64,000 bases of DNA from Bdellovibrionales bacterium (lineage in GTDB: Bacteria; Bdellovibrionota; Bdellovibrionia; Bdellovibrionales; UBA1609): the NCBI GenBank assembly GCA_016714165.1, contig JADJNU010000001.1, positions 124,001 through 188,000 of the forward strand, written 5' to 3'. A program made the position numbers and the translations under genes. This document shows positions 46,101 to 53,612 of this stretch, piece after piece (positions within the stretch are counted from its first letter, which is position 1; every line of letters starts with the position of its first letter). A model generated the notes under the pieces. The model worked only from the letters and a program-made list of their open reading frames with translations. It ran no database searches and had not been told where the DNA came from.

Positions 46101-46406
46101 AATACCGCGGTTTTTGCGGAGGGAATTCGACGAGCATCGATCCATAGTGCTGTCACCCATGCGAAATTTAATTCTGATAGTGGTCAAGTCGAGTTAGAAA
46201 TGGACGATGGAAGAGAGCTGCAAATCAAGGTTTTTTATGCATCTGATAGGCCCATCGCTCTTGAGCGCGAGGTGCGCAATTTCGTCAAAGTGTCTGACCT
46301 CCCTGCGGAACTGCCTGCTGTTTTGGTTAAGAGGAAGGAATATGGGGCCCATTATGTCTTCGAACCGCGACGAGGTTGTCTTCGAACCCTCACGCAGAGT
46401 CCGTGA
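43176..46406 (+). CDS. Nucleoside phosphorylase-Fic fusion protein
   Basis: This encodes 1076 residues without a signal peptide. Residues 1-210 are helical and unknown; a VSVSVS linker (about 215-226) is coded by a hexamer repeat. From about 450 to 640 comes a nucleoside phosphorylase/hydrolase-type domain: VIFAGSAGVTDP, SVPSPLVES and ILSIDVEGSQIAKL (the last like the M-E-x or D-x-E site). A DANANA linker (764-775) is coded by a second hexamer repeat. A Fic domain follows (about 800-1000) with HPHKDGSGRM near 915, against the canonical HPFxxGNGR; the His, Asp and Arg are kept, Asn is Ser. Fic transfers AMP or other nucleotide groups. An ordinary inhibitory motif (S/T-x-x-x-E-G/N) was not found. 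Start is 2 bases after the upstream stop, indicating coupling. Confidence 0.8.
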   Translation: MDFLPAAQPSFLSTLTGRPSPDQNLIRDMHFFAREMGRDLKLIDKSFWNMTPESSAEFNRPRDENMKKIRDLCAQFEALEIFWLRKKKAYPFESMDSDVPGYLEALEKYQWLQAGLAKSIDERRAINHVAMGITEELSDAMGLTPSASSSREISLEMLFNEIIGDIFRKYIVSFPGGPLGFDVRVALQRLSALTFEELKNLRLEDLLIQVLTSQHPVSVSVSVSVSDSEFIGRKAKEILEWINQKYGLTNEVILRPMNVSEEGSYRSAGAIHFEMKEADLHPLFDLDAPSSLVDLDVYIKRKWGGLNHIARPDQVIFSELGTHDTIRSLRLQGYREFFQVNSSYAMRGSKTMLAFKPMRAEPLIIFHSFIGVDLLHHKKMQLAVDFRDDFKSVRILTSDGPKSWEQATEVLAKGVQKLPDYRIDDLVLGYGEVIAHVLEQDRSVRHIETSRLGDFAEVAYFAVLGKSGIPRNVAIVTRMDYRYFGKSVLPLILPFLQRGVDRVIFAGSAGVTDPQIGKHKVVAPRNFMLLDDSGRVDSLKEITNDLYDLAPYDVVYSGPHISVPSPLVESRQLVRRLRDENQILSIDVEGSQIAKLIQEFNAQTNRNVRYASAYIVTDVPQLDDSARANFGLHEPDFEGKKKAKELYALLVKLVLGLPTKMGYSAHSSLIAQYYLRQFQSFSDSSDWNGMKDLFQDVRFRRDRVIELSRNGERVSRGLIKIYGDLLAHFESHASASGNSLSRSNFVRSGPNNITGGDGDSHADRDANANANANANAEVHGDLRDLPLEYQRAIVLQSMTRSATLNTGDVVYLRGKRADVETLGQSVQGAHRAVDWIFEHRQRPMTGADAKELHSYLTEGVLSTEYQGSFSNFNYTAVMGETRTSAQVLNEFFAWLESVEPSYQTAIEAFTRYEAIHPHKDGSGRMSELIAQHLLLRGGLSPLLFPNRFDIDYILTLNRNGGFVDNRREFVSELVRNTAVFAEGIRRASIHSAVTHAKFNSDSGQVELEMDDGRELQIKVFYASDRPIALEREVRNFVKVSDLPAELPAVLVKRKEYGAHYVFEPRRGCLRTLTQSP
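43825..43860 (+). repeat. TTTCAG hexamer repeat
   Basis: There are five perfect copies of TTTCAG at 43825-43854, followed by ATTCAG, coding alternating Val-Ser. Copy-number change would not shift the frame but would alter linker length in the phosphorylase-Fic protein. Confidence 0.9.
45469..45504 (+). repeat. ACGCAA hexamer repeat
   Basis: Five perfect copies of ACGCAA at 45469-45498, followed by ACGCAG, code alternating Asn-Ala between the phosphorylase and Fic domains. It is in frame, so variation changes linker length only. Confidence 0.9.
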
Positions 46407-46567
46407 ATTGTCACTTTTGCGCTGATTGTGCTGATTGGTAGATCAAACTTCTCTTTTGTATCAATGGCACGGAATCTGCAAAACTTTGCTCAAAAACCTG
46501 ACTTCTAAATATCGAAATAGATGGTCTTTTCGGTAGAAGCGAACTTTTAGTCAGTGAGGAGACAAGG

Positions 46568-46933
46568 GTGAGTCAGCATTTAATTGATTCTAAAATATGG
46601 GGACATTCCTCTCGTCGTTCCTTAAAAATTTTTGGGCTTGCGGCCGGGGGCCTTCTGCTCGCTACAGTTGGCGGGTTGTCTTATTGGGGCTCCCTCGGGT
46701 CGGTTGAGCCAGGAGTGGTGATCGGAGTCACAAGTAGCCAGGTTCTGATTGAGTACGCTGATTCTCCCGAGACGAGAAAAACTATTTCTATTTCCCCCGA
46801 GACCGGAGAAGAAGTGGTTGGGTGGAGAGTGGGAGAAAAGGTTCAAATTTATTTGACGAATTGGAGTGGACCCAAAGGAGCTGAACGCTATAACGGAGAT
46901 GCCCATAAGGTTGATCCTCCAGCAAATAAGTAG
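46568..46933 (+). CDS. Small membrane-anchored protein of unknown function
   Basis: This encodes 121 residues from GTG 46568, with GAGGAGAC upstream. One membrane helix (LKIFGLAAGGLLLATVGGL) follows a basic start. The rest is a compact beta-rich, small domain (VVIGVTSSQVLIEY, GWRVGEKVQIYL) and a polar tail. The profile suggests an envelope-facing small domain, perhaps SH3/OB-like. It is followed after 97 bases by the SurA-like gene, probably in one unit ending at the terminator at 48344. Confidence 0.7.
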   Translation: MSQHLIDSKIWGHSSRRSLKIFGLAAGGLLLATVGGLSYWGSLGSVEPGVVIGVTSSQVLIEYADSPETRKTISISPETGEEVVGWRVGEKVQIYLTNWSGPKGAERYNGDAHKVDPPANK

Positions 46934-47030
46934 GAAGAACAGGGGATGAAGGTCAGAATGATCTTCATTTGTTCCGACCGAGAATTCTCAAAAGCCGTGA
47001 CTACCTTTTGAGAGGTGGTTAAATAGAATC

Positions 47031-47798
47031 ATGAAATTTCTCAATCAGGTGTGTATCATAAGAATTTTTGGTCTGAATTTGAGTCTGAGTCTCAGCTGGT
47101 GTTGCGGCCCCCTAGGGAGCTTGCTGGGTTTCGGTTTGTGTTTGTTTTCAATGCAGCAGCAAAGTCTGGCCCAACCGAAGCAAGGACAGGCCCAAGCGCA
47201 GCAGGAGAGGCCAGCAAGGCAGTTGCTGACCACCACGGTGGCCGTTGTCGGTGGGAGGCCCATCACCAGCCGGGAGGTGCAAATCGCTTTTCTTCTTGAG
47301 AGGGCGATGTATGGGAACAAGAAAATCCCAGAGAGCTTATCTCTCGAGGTGAAGGGGAAGGAATTTGATCGAGAGGTCGTCGCAAGTCTTTTGGAGTGGG
47401 TTGTTTTTCTTGAAGCGCAAAGTTTTTCGGCTCATGAGATTTTGGGTCCTGAGCTGGAGGTGGCGGAACAGAGAGCCCAGGAGACTTTGAAGAAGAATGT
47501 CCAGTGGAAGGGTCTCGCCGTCACTCGCTCTGAGTTAAAAAGCCAGTTGGAAAGAAAAATGCGAGCCAAAAGATTTATTCAATTCAAGGGTCGTAGCTCC
47601 GTGGTACCTGTGACGGACGATGAGGTTCGTGAGTATTTTGAGAAAAATAGGATAAAATTTGGCAATTTTCCGTTTGAGAAATTTAAAGATGATATCAGAT
47701 CGTTTTTAGAACGTCAGCACGTGGACATGAGATTAAAAAACTGGTTTGAAATACTTCAAGAGAAGTACAAAGTGAAGAATCTCTCTTTGGATGTTTAA
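47031..47798 (+). CDS. SurA N-domain-like periplasmic chaperone (no PPIase domain)
   Basis: This encodes 255 residues. A hydrophobic export signal spans about 20-48 and is followed by a Gln/Ala-rich linker. VAVVGGRPITSREVQIAFLL matches the start of SurA/PpiD N-terminal chaperone domains. Helices run to about residue 200 and end with a helix (DIRSFLERQHVDMRLKNWFE), like the SurA C-terminal helix. There is no parvulin domain. It resembles small SurA-type chaperones in which the isomerase part is missing. It overlaps the next gene by one base (TAATG). Confidence 0.75.
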   Translation: MKFLNQVCIIRIFGLNLSLSLSWCCGPLGSLLGFGLCLFSMQQQSLAQPKQGQAQAQQERPARQLLTTTVAVVGGRPITSREVQIAFLLERAMYGNKKIPESLSLEVKGKEFDREVVASLLEWVVFLEAQSFSAHEILGPELEVAEQRAQETLKKNVQWKGLAVTRSELKSQLERKMRAKRFIQFKGRSSVVPVTDDEVREYFEKNRIKFGNFPFEKFKDDIRSFLERQHVDMRLKNWFEILQEKYKVKNLSLDV

Positions 47799-48268
47799 TG
47801 GGTCTTATTAATTGTGATTCTTGGGAAATTCGGGCCCTTCGGGGGAGCGATTTTGCGGAGCTGCACCAGACAGTTGAGGCCGTCTATTCAGGTTCCCCAT
47901 TTCCGATTGGGGGAGGTTGGAGTGAGGAACAGCTCGCAGAGGAAGGAATGTCAGGTAGTTCGCTCGGGGTCTTTTATAAGCCGTTTGGACTCACCTCCTT
48001 TGTCATCTGGCGCTGCTTTCCGGGAGGTCGTGAAATTCGGCTTCTCGGAACACACCCCCAGTGGTGCAGGAGAGGCATTATGGCAGAGCTTATGCGCTCG
48101 GTCATTGAGGAGGTTGATTCCGGCGAGGAGATCTGGCTTGAAGTTCATGAGGGAAATCGTGGGGCCCGTAACCTCTATGAAAAGCTAGGGTTTTCTAAAG
48201 TGGGCAGGAGACCCAATTACTATCGCGATGGTGCCGGTGCCGACCTCTATAGTAGGCTTTGTCCGTGA
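47798..48268 (+). CDS. GNAT N-acetyltransferase, RimI-like
   Basis: This encodes 156 residues with the GNAT core: LLGTHPQWCRRGIMAELM, the acetyl-CoA loop R-R-x-G-I-x, EIWLEVHEGNRGARNLYEKLGFSKVGRRPNYY. The spacing EVxxxNxxAxxLYxxxGF is the RimI signature, as for N-terminal acetylation of ribosomal protein S18. Substrate specificity cannot be told. It overlaps the SurA-like gene and ends just before the terminator region. Confidence 0.88.
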   Translation: MGLINCDSWEIRALRGSDFAELHQTVEAVYSGSPFPIGGGWSEEQLAEEGMSGSSLGVFYKPFGLTSFVIWRCFPGGREIRLLGTHPQWCRRGIMAELMRSVIEEVDSGEEIWLEVHEGNRGARNLYEKLGFSKVGRRPNYYRDGAGADLYSRLCP

Positions 48269-48343
48269 ATCCAGACGAGTGAATAAGCTCTGATAATGAC
48301 TTGCCTTTTATGTTTGCCTTCGTTATAAATCGAACACTCGTAA

Positions 48344-48366
48344 GGGGGCCAGTGGTCCTCTTTTTT
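48344..48366 (+). terminator. Intrinsic terminator upstream of rimP
   Basis: GGGGGCC (48344-48350) pairs with GGTCCTC (48354-48360) around AGT, including two G-U pairs, followed directly by six T. It should end transcription from the 46568-48268 unit. The promoter of the rimP operon must lie between here and 48420. Confidence 0.7.
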
Positions 48367-48419
48367 ATTGTGTCCGCGTCTGGTCGCGAGGGATCGGAGT
48401 GGTGTAGAAGGACAGAGAT

Positions 48420-48878
48420 TTGAGTAGTTTGTCTGATGATGCTTTGGGTCAGATTCGTGAATTGGCGAGTGAAATTTGCCAGCGAGAGGGTTGTCTTCTA
48501 TACGATATTCAGTTCTCTGGTGGATCTAGACAGAGAAATTTACGAGTGTTTATTGATCGTGCTCAAGGCGTAGTTTCTGTAGACGATTGTGCCAATATTT
48601 CGCGAGGCATCAACCTTCTGCTCGACGTGAGAGATCTCATTCCTGGCGGTGCCTACGATTTGGAAGTTTCTAGTCCGGGCCTTGAGAGGCAGCTTCTTGA
48701 GACCTGGCATTTCGAAAAGGCGATTGGTCAGCAAGTGAAAGTCTCCACCACGGAATCGATTCCTCTGCCTGAGGCTGTGGAAGCAAAACCTGGTAAGGGT
48801 GGTCCGTTGTCGGTTGAGGGTAAGCTTACGGAAGCATCGGACGAAGTGGTTGTGGTTGAGAATGATAGGGCAAAATAG
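48420..48878 (+). CDS. rimP: Ribosome maturation factor RimP, interrupted by an in-frame TAG
   Basis: RimP helps assemble the 30S subunit. The N-terminal domain (CLLYDIQFSG, LRVFIDR, SVDDCANISRGI, YDLEVSSPGLERQL) is intact from TTG 48420 (AAGGACAG upstream). The frame stops at TAG (48876-48878) after VVVVENDRAK. In the same frame the next codons read KIPQRIIRRANVKFVF and end SKKKMKKR at a TAA (48966-48968), which is just what the family's C-terminal beta strand and helix (I-x-x-E-x-I-x-x-A-x-L) should look like. So the natural product was probably about 182 residues. The TAG is a nonsense change, a read-through codon or a sequence error. Confidence 0.85.
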   Translation: MSSLSDDALGQIRELASEICQREGCLLYDIQFSGGSRQRNLRVFIDRAQGVVSVDDCANISRGINLLLDVRDLIPGGAYDLEVSSPGLERQLLETWHFEKAIGQQVKVSTTESIPLPEAVEAKPGKGGPLSVEGKLTEASDEVVVVENDRAK

Positions 48879-48973
48879 AAAATTCCTCAACGAATTATTC
48901 GAAGGGCGAACGTAAAATTTGTTTTCAGTGAGAAGTCCGGAAGCAAAAAGAAGATGAAGAAGAGGTAATAGGG

Positions 48974-50407
48974 ATGGCTGTGGAAAATGTATTCTCTGAT
49001 TTGAGTCGTATGATTGAACAGGTCGGCAAAGATAAGGGCATTGATAAAGGTGTCGTTATTGATGCTGTTATCCAGGGTATGTTAGTGGCTGCTCGAAAAA
49101 AGTATGGGACTTATCGTGAAATTGAGGCTCAATATAACGAGGAGTCTGGTGAGATAGAGCTCTATGAATTTAAGGAAGTGGTCAACGACGAAGATTTTTG
49201 TGACGAAGAAGTTGAGATTAAGTTATCTAGTGCCCTCGAGTTGGACCCTGATGCTCAACTTCACGATTCGATTGGGCATAAGTTAGAAACCTCCGATTTG
49301 GGGCGAATTGCAGCTCAGACAGCTAAGCAGATTATCACTCAGCGAGTGCGCGATGCCGAGCGCGACCTTATTTTTAATGAGTTTGAGCAGCGAAAGGGAG
49401 AAATTGCCTCAGGAATTGCTCGACGAGTTGAAAGAGGGGCTATCGTTGTTGATCTTGGTCGGACAGAGGCCTACATCCCACCCCGGGAACAGATTCCAGG
49501 CGAGCAGTACAAGCCGGGAGATCGGATTCAAGGCTACATTGCTGATGTTCGCCAAACCACCAGAGGCCCTCAGATTATCATGTCTCGAGCTGATGAGCGC
49601 TACCTGATGAAGTTGTTCGAAATGGAAGTTCCAGAGATTTATGATGGTATTGTTGAGATAAAGGCAGCTGCTCGTGAGCCTGGTCAGAGGGCTAAGATTG
49701 CTGTGAGTTCTAAGGATTCTGCCGTTGACGCCTTGGGTGCTTGCGTGGGGATGAAGGGCAGTCGCGTACAGAGTATTGTGCAGGAACTGCGGGGCGAAAA
49801 AATTGACATTGTTAATTGGGACGATGAGCCAGCTCGATTTGTTTGCAATGCTCTGGCTCCAGCAGAAATTTCTAAAGTGTATATGGACGAGAATTTGATG
49901 GAAATGGAAATCGTGGTTCCGGATTCTCAGCTCAGCTTGGCCATTGGGCGAAAGGGTCAGAATGTTCGTCTGGCGGCAAAGCTCACGCGTTGGAAATTGG
50001 ATATTGTTTCTGAATCGAATGCTTCGCAGAGAACAGCCGAGGCGATATTTAATCTGATGCTGATTCCTGGGATGAGTCAAACGATGGCACAGAATATTTT
50101 CCAATCAGGATATGGGTCTTTCCAAGCCATAGCTGAGGCACAGATTGACGATGTGATGAAGGTTCCTGGATATGAAGATATAAACAGGGCTAAGAAATTA
50201 GTTGAAGATTCAAAGGCTCTCCTCGCTCAGTACCAGCAAGAAGGTAAAGCAGTGCCAACGGCTCCAACGAAGACCCCAGAGGTGCAGTTGGAGGGAGATG
50301 CGAAGTCTCAGGCAGCGCAGCGTTTGAAAGAGGAGATGGTTCAGTTGACGGCGCAGGAAGAAGCGGCAGGTGGTGAGAAAACTGAGGTTGGCGGAATTCA
50401 GGAATAA
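48974..50407 (+). CDS. nusA: Transcription termination/antitermination factor NusA
   Basis: This encodes 477 residues. The N-terminal RNA polymerase-binding domain is followed by S1 (RGAIVVDLGRTEAYIPPREQ), KH1/KH2 (IGRKGQNVRLAAKLT, VGMKGSRVQSIVQELRGEKID), and a helix-hairpin-helix part (LIPGMSQTMAQNIF, DVMKVPGYEDI). The C-terminus ends in an acidic linker. It has the role of pausing, termination and antitermination control and acts with ribosome genes. It starts 5 bases after the RimP extension stop and is followed by infB after 81 bases; there is no ylxR-type gene between. Confidence 0.97.
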   Translation: MAVENVFSDLSRMIEQVGKDKGIDKGVVIDAVIQGMLVAARKKYGTYREIEAQYNEESGEIELYEFKEVVNDEDFCDEEVEIKLSSALELDPDAQLHDSIGHKLETSDLGRIAAQTAKQIITQRVRDAERDLIFNEFEQRKGEIASGIARRVERGAIVVDLGRTEAYIPPREQIPGEQYKPGDRIQGYIADVRQTTRGPQIIMSRADERYLMKLFEMEVPEIYDGIVEIKAAAREPGQRAKIAVSSKDSAVDALGACVGMKGSRVQSIVQELRGEKIDIVNWDDEPARFVCNALAPAEISKVYMDENLMEMEIVVPDSQLSLAIGRKGQNVRLAAKLTRWKLDIVSESNASQRTAEAIFNLMLIPGMSQTMAQNIFQSGYGSFQAIAEAQIDDVMKVPGYEDINRAKKLVEDSKALLAQYQQEGKAVPTAPTKTPEVQLEGDAKSQAAQRLKEEMVQLTAQEEAAGGEKTEVGGIQE

Positions 50408-50488
50408 TTGAAAAATCTAAAGTGTGGTTGATTCGAGACAAAGAGATAGACAGCGGTATAAAGCGACAGTTTGGTTGAAGGAGAATGA

Positions 50489-53218
50489 GTGACCCAGCCC
50501 AAAGTTTATGAATTTGCAAAAGAGATTGGTATCGAGACTCTGACTCTCATGGATAAGATTCGTGAATGGAATCTTCCGATTCGAAGTCATATGGCTGGTT
50601 TAGATGAGGCCATGATCCTCGAAATCAAGAGCCGTTTTGATGCAGAGGCGGGAACAAAAAAAGAGACAAAGGCTAAAAAAGCCAAGCCAAAGAAGAAGAA
50701 GGCCACGACCACGTCCGTGCGCAAGGTCGTTACAGCCACTTCTAAGGCGGATGAAAAATCCGTGAAAGAAAAGAAGGCAGAGAAAGCCGCAGCGGCCCTA
50801 CCAAAAGTGATTCGACGTAAGGCTGGAGAAAAAGAGGAGGCCGAGGCGGCGGCGGCAGCAGCGGCCCTGGCGGCACAAGTAGAAAGTCAGGAGATTTACA
50901 CCTCAGAAGAAGTGAGTGCGACTGATGGGTCAGAAGAGGACTCTGATGCTGCAGCTCATTTGAGAGAAACAGGCTCCGAGATGAGTGCAGAAGGTGTGTC
51001 TCCAGATTCGATCTCACCTGAATCACCCGAGACGAAAACTCGTCGTAATATTGTGGGTCGCATGGATCTGAAGAGGGTTGTTCGTCCTGTGGCTCGAGCA
51101 AGCAGCACAGTTTCTTCATCAGGACCATCTGGAGCTGCAGGGACGGGGGCAGGGACCTCGCCTTTTTTTTCCGGGCAAGTTTCGGATCCTTCTCGTCCTC
51201 CGCGGCCGGGGGTTGGTCGGACTTTGAGAACTGGATTTGTAGCTCCCTCGCCTTTTCTCGATGAAGTTGTGATTGAGGAAACGCAGAAGGAAAAGGATGA
51301 TAAATTAAAAAAGCGTCCTGGGGCGGGCAAAGAGCTTCCTTCGGCGGTATTTTCGGCTTCGGAGTTTAGAAAAAGAGAAGTTGTTTTCCAGCCAAAAAAG
51401 AAAAAGATTCCTGGTCGGGGAGAGGTGAGAAAGACTCAGATTACAACTCCAAAGGCCAGCAAACGAGTGGTTAAATTTCATCATGTAATTAAGGTCGGGG
51501 AACTAGCCAACCAAATGAATTTGAAGGCCCCTCAGCTGATTAAGAAATTAATGGGCGAAGGAATTATGGCCACGATTAATACAGATCTTGATTTTGATAC
51601 TGTGGCTCTGATGGTACCCGAATTCGGTTTTGAAGCTCAAAATGTGGCTTTGTCGCCCGAGGGCCTGATAGAGGAAGCTGTTTTCGGTGATCTTTCTTCG
51701 GAGATGGTGCCTCGAACACCAGTCGTGACAGTGATGGGACACGTCGATCATGGCAAAACAACATTGCTTGATTCGATTCGCAACGCAGATGTCGCGTCCC
51801 GAGAGGCTGGAGGTATTACCCAGCACATTGGGGCTTACCAAGTAACTCTTGAAGATGGAAGTCACATCACCTTTATCGATACTCCCGGCCACGCAGCTTT
51901 CACAGCCATGCGGGCCCGCGGAGCTAATGTGACAGATGTTGCGATTATTGTTGTTGCAGCGGACGACGGGGTCATGCCTCAGACGGCCGAAGCCATTAAT
52001 CATGCTAAGGCCGCCGGGGTCCCGATTATCGTGGCAGTTAACAAAATGGACAAACAAGGTGCTAATCCAGACCGAATCAAGCAACAATTGACTGAATTCC
52101 AACTCGTTCCTGAGGAGTGGGGTGGAAGCACGATCTTTTGTCCTGTTTCGGCTCTAAAGGGAGAGGGAGTTAAGGAGCTACTTGAGCAAATTCGACTTGT
52201 GGCCGAGGTTCAAGAGCTTCGCGCGAATCCGAACCGCTCAGGTACGGGCTTGGTGATAGAGAGCCGTATGGAGAAGGGTCGGGGATGTGTCGCCACTTTA
52301 TTAGTGAAAGATGGGACAATCAGGGTGGGTCAGGACATTGTTGTTGGAACTGTGGCCGGTCGAATCCGGGCCATGAACAATGATCGAGGCGAGCAAATTA
52401 AATTGGCTGGCCCAGGCACACCCGTCGAAATTTTTGGTCTTCCCGAGACTCCTTTGGCTGGGGATCGTTTTGATGTCACGGAGACAGAAGCTCAGGCCCA
52501 TGAAATTGCTGAATTGAGAAAACATCAGGCAGAGGCCGCGATCGCAAGTCTTGATAAAACCATGACGTTGGAGCAGATTTTTTCTAAGGTGAAGGCGGGT
52601 GCCGCAAAAGAGCTTTCGGTTGTGTTGAAGGCGGATGTGGCCGGCAGTTTGGAAGCCATCAAGGGGATGTTTGAAAAGGCGGGGACGGAAGAAGTCAAAG
52701 TGAAGATCGTTCACTCAGGGGTAGGTGGAATCAGCGAATCGGATGTGTTGTTGGCAGGAACGGCCCATGGGCTGGTTCTTGGCTTTAATGTTCGTCCGGA
52801 TGGTTCTGCTCAAAAACTGGCAAAAGAGAAAAATATTGAGATCAAGGTCTATACAATTATTTACGAGCTGATTGATGATGTTAAAAAAGCTCTTGGAGGA
52901 TTGTTAGCGCCTGAGATAGTTGAAAAATCATTGGGCAGAGCTGAAGTGCGAAATACTTTCTCGGTGCCAAAATCAGGAGTTATTGCAGGATGTTCTGTTT
53001 TGGATGGGAAAATTACGCGAAGTAACCAATTGCGATTGGTGCGAGATGGCCGAATTGTCTATCAAGGAAAAGTTTCCAGTCTGAAGCGGTTCAAAGATGA
53101 TGTCAAAGAAGTGGCCTCGGGCTTTGAATGTGGGATCGGAATTGAAAACTTCAATGACATTAAAGTTGGTGACGTGATCGAGGCCTTCGAGGTTGAGAGC
53201 ATCGCGAGGGAGCTCTGA
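50489..53218 (+). CDS. infB: Translation initiation factor IF-2
   Basis: This encodes 909 residues from GTG 50489 (GAAGGAGAA upstream). The N-terminus has a short helical domain, then a long Lys/Ala/Glu-rich disordered region (about 60-260) of low complexity. The GTPase starts near 412 with GHVDHGKTTLLDSI, DTPGHAAFTAMRARG and VAVNKMDK. Domains II-IV with SRMEKGRGCVATLLV follow. IF-2 places initiator tRNA on the 30S subunit. rbfA follows with overlapping context. Confidence 0.98.
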   Translation: MTQPKVYEFAKEIGIETLTLMDKIREWNLPIRSHMAGLDEAMILEIKSRFDAEAGTKKETKAKKAKPKKKKATTTSVRKVVTATSKADEKSVKEKKAEKAAAALPKVIRRKAGEKEEAEAAAAAAALAAQVESQEIYTSEEVSATDGSEEDSDAAAHLRETGSEMSAEGVSPDSISPESPETKTRRNIVGRMDLKRVVRPVARASSTVSSSGPSGAAGTGAGTSPFFSGQVSDPSRPPRPGVGRTLRTGFVAPSPFLDEVVIEETQKEKDDKLKKRPGAGKELPSAVFSASEFRKREVVFQPKKKKIPGRGEVRKTQITTPKASKRVVKFHHVIKVGELANQMNLKAPQLIKKLMGEGIMATINTDLDFDTVALMVPEFGFEAQNVALSPEGLIEEAVFGDLSSEMVPRTPVVTVMGHVDHGKTTLLDSIRNADVASREAGGITQHIGAYQVTLEDGSHITFIDTPGHAAFTAMRARGANVTDVAIIVVAADDGVMPQTAEAINHAKAAGVPIIVAVNKMDKQGANPDRIKQQLTEFQLVPEEWGGSTIFCPVSALKGEGVKELLEQIRLVAEVQELRANPNRSGTGLVIESRMEKGRGCVATLLVKDGTIRVGQDIVVGTVAGRIRAMNNDRGEQIKLAGPGTPVEIFGLPETPLAGDRFDVTETEAQAHEIAELRKHQAEAAIASLDKTMTLEQIFSKVKAGAAKELSVVLKADVAGSLEAIKGMFEKAGTEEVKVKIVHSGVGGISESDVLLAGTAHGLVLGFNVRPDGSAQKLAKEKNIEIKVYTIIYELIDDVKKALGGLLAPEIVEKSLGRAEVRNTFSVPKSGVIAGCSVLDGKITRSNQLRLVRDGRIVYQGKVSSLKRFKDDVKEVASGFECGIGIENFNDIKVGDVIEAFEVESIAREL

Positions 53219-53219
53219 G

Positions 53220-53612
53220 TTGTCAGGAGAAAGCAGGCGCATACAAAGGGTTGAAAAAGAACTTCGTCATGTTGTAGCTGGTTACCTATTAACTGGCCTA
53301 AGGGGGTCTTTTTCCTGCTTGATTTCAGTGACACATGTCAAAGTCTCACCGGATTTGCGCCACGCCAAGGTTTACGTTAGCCTCATGGGTGATTCAAAAA
53401 CGAAGCAAACTGACTGGTTGCTGCTTGAAAAGCAAGTTTCGGAAATTCAAAGACATGTGGGCGCAAATCTCAAGCTGAAGTTCACTCCGCGATTGCAGTT
53501 GTTCCTTGATTCGTCTGCTGATGAGGTTGATAAAATCCAACGAATTTTGAATGATATAAAGGCGGGCGAGATGCAATTGCGACCCAGTGTTGAAGGCGAA
53601 GATGAAGGCTAA
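53220..53612 (+). CDS. rbfA: Ribosome-binding factor A
   Basis: RbfA helps mature the 5' end of 16S rRNA. From TTG 53220, with GAGGGAG upstream inside the end of infB, 130 residues show RIQRVEKELRHVVA, VSPDLRHAKVYVSLMG and the KH-type LKFTPRLQLFLDSSADEVDKI. Start TTG at 53193 is possible but would overlap infB more. It overlaps truB by 11 bases. Confidence 0.93.
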   Translation: MSGESRRIQRVEKELRHVVAGYLLTGLRGSFSCLISVTHVKVSPDLRHAKVYVSLMGDSKTKQTDWLLLEKQVSEIQRHVGANLKLKFTPRLQLFLDSSADEVDKIQRILNDIKAGEMQLRPSVEGEDEG

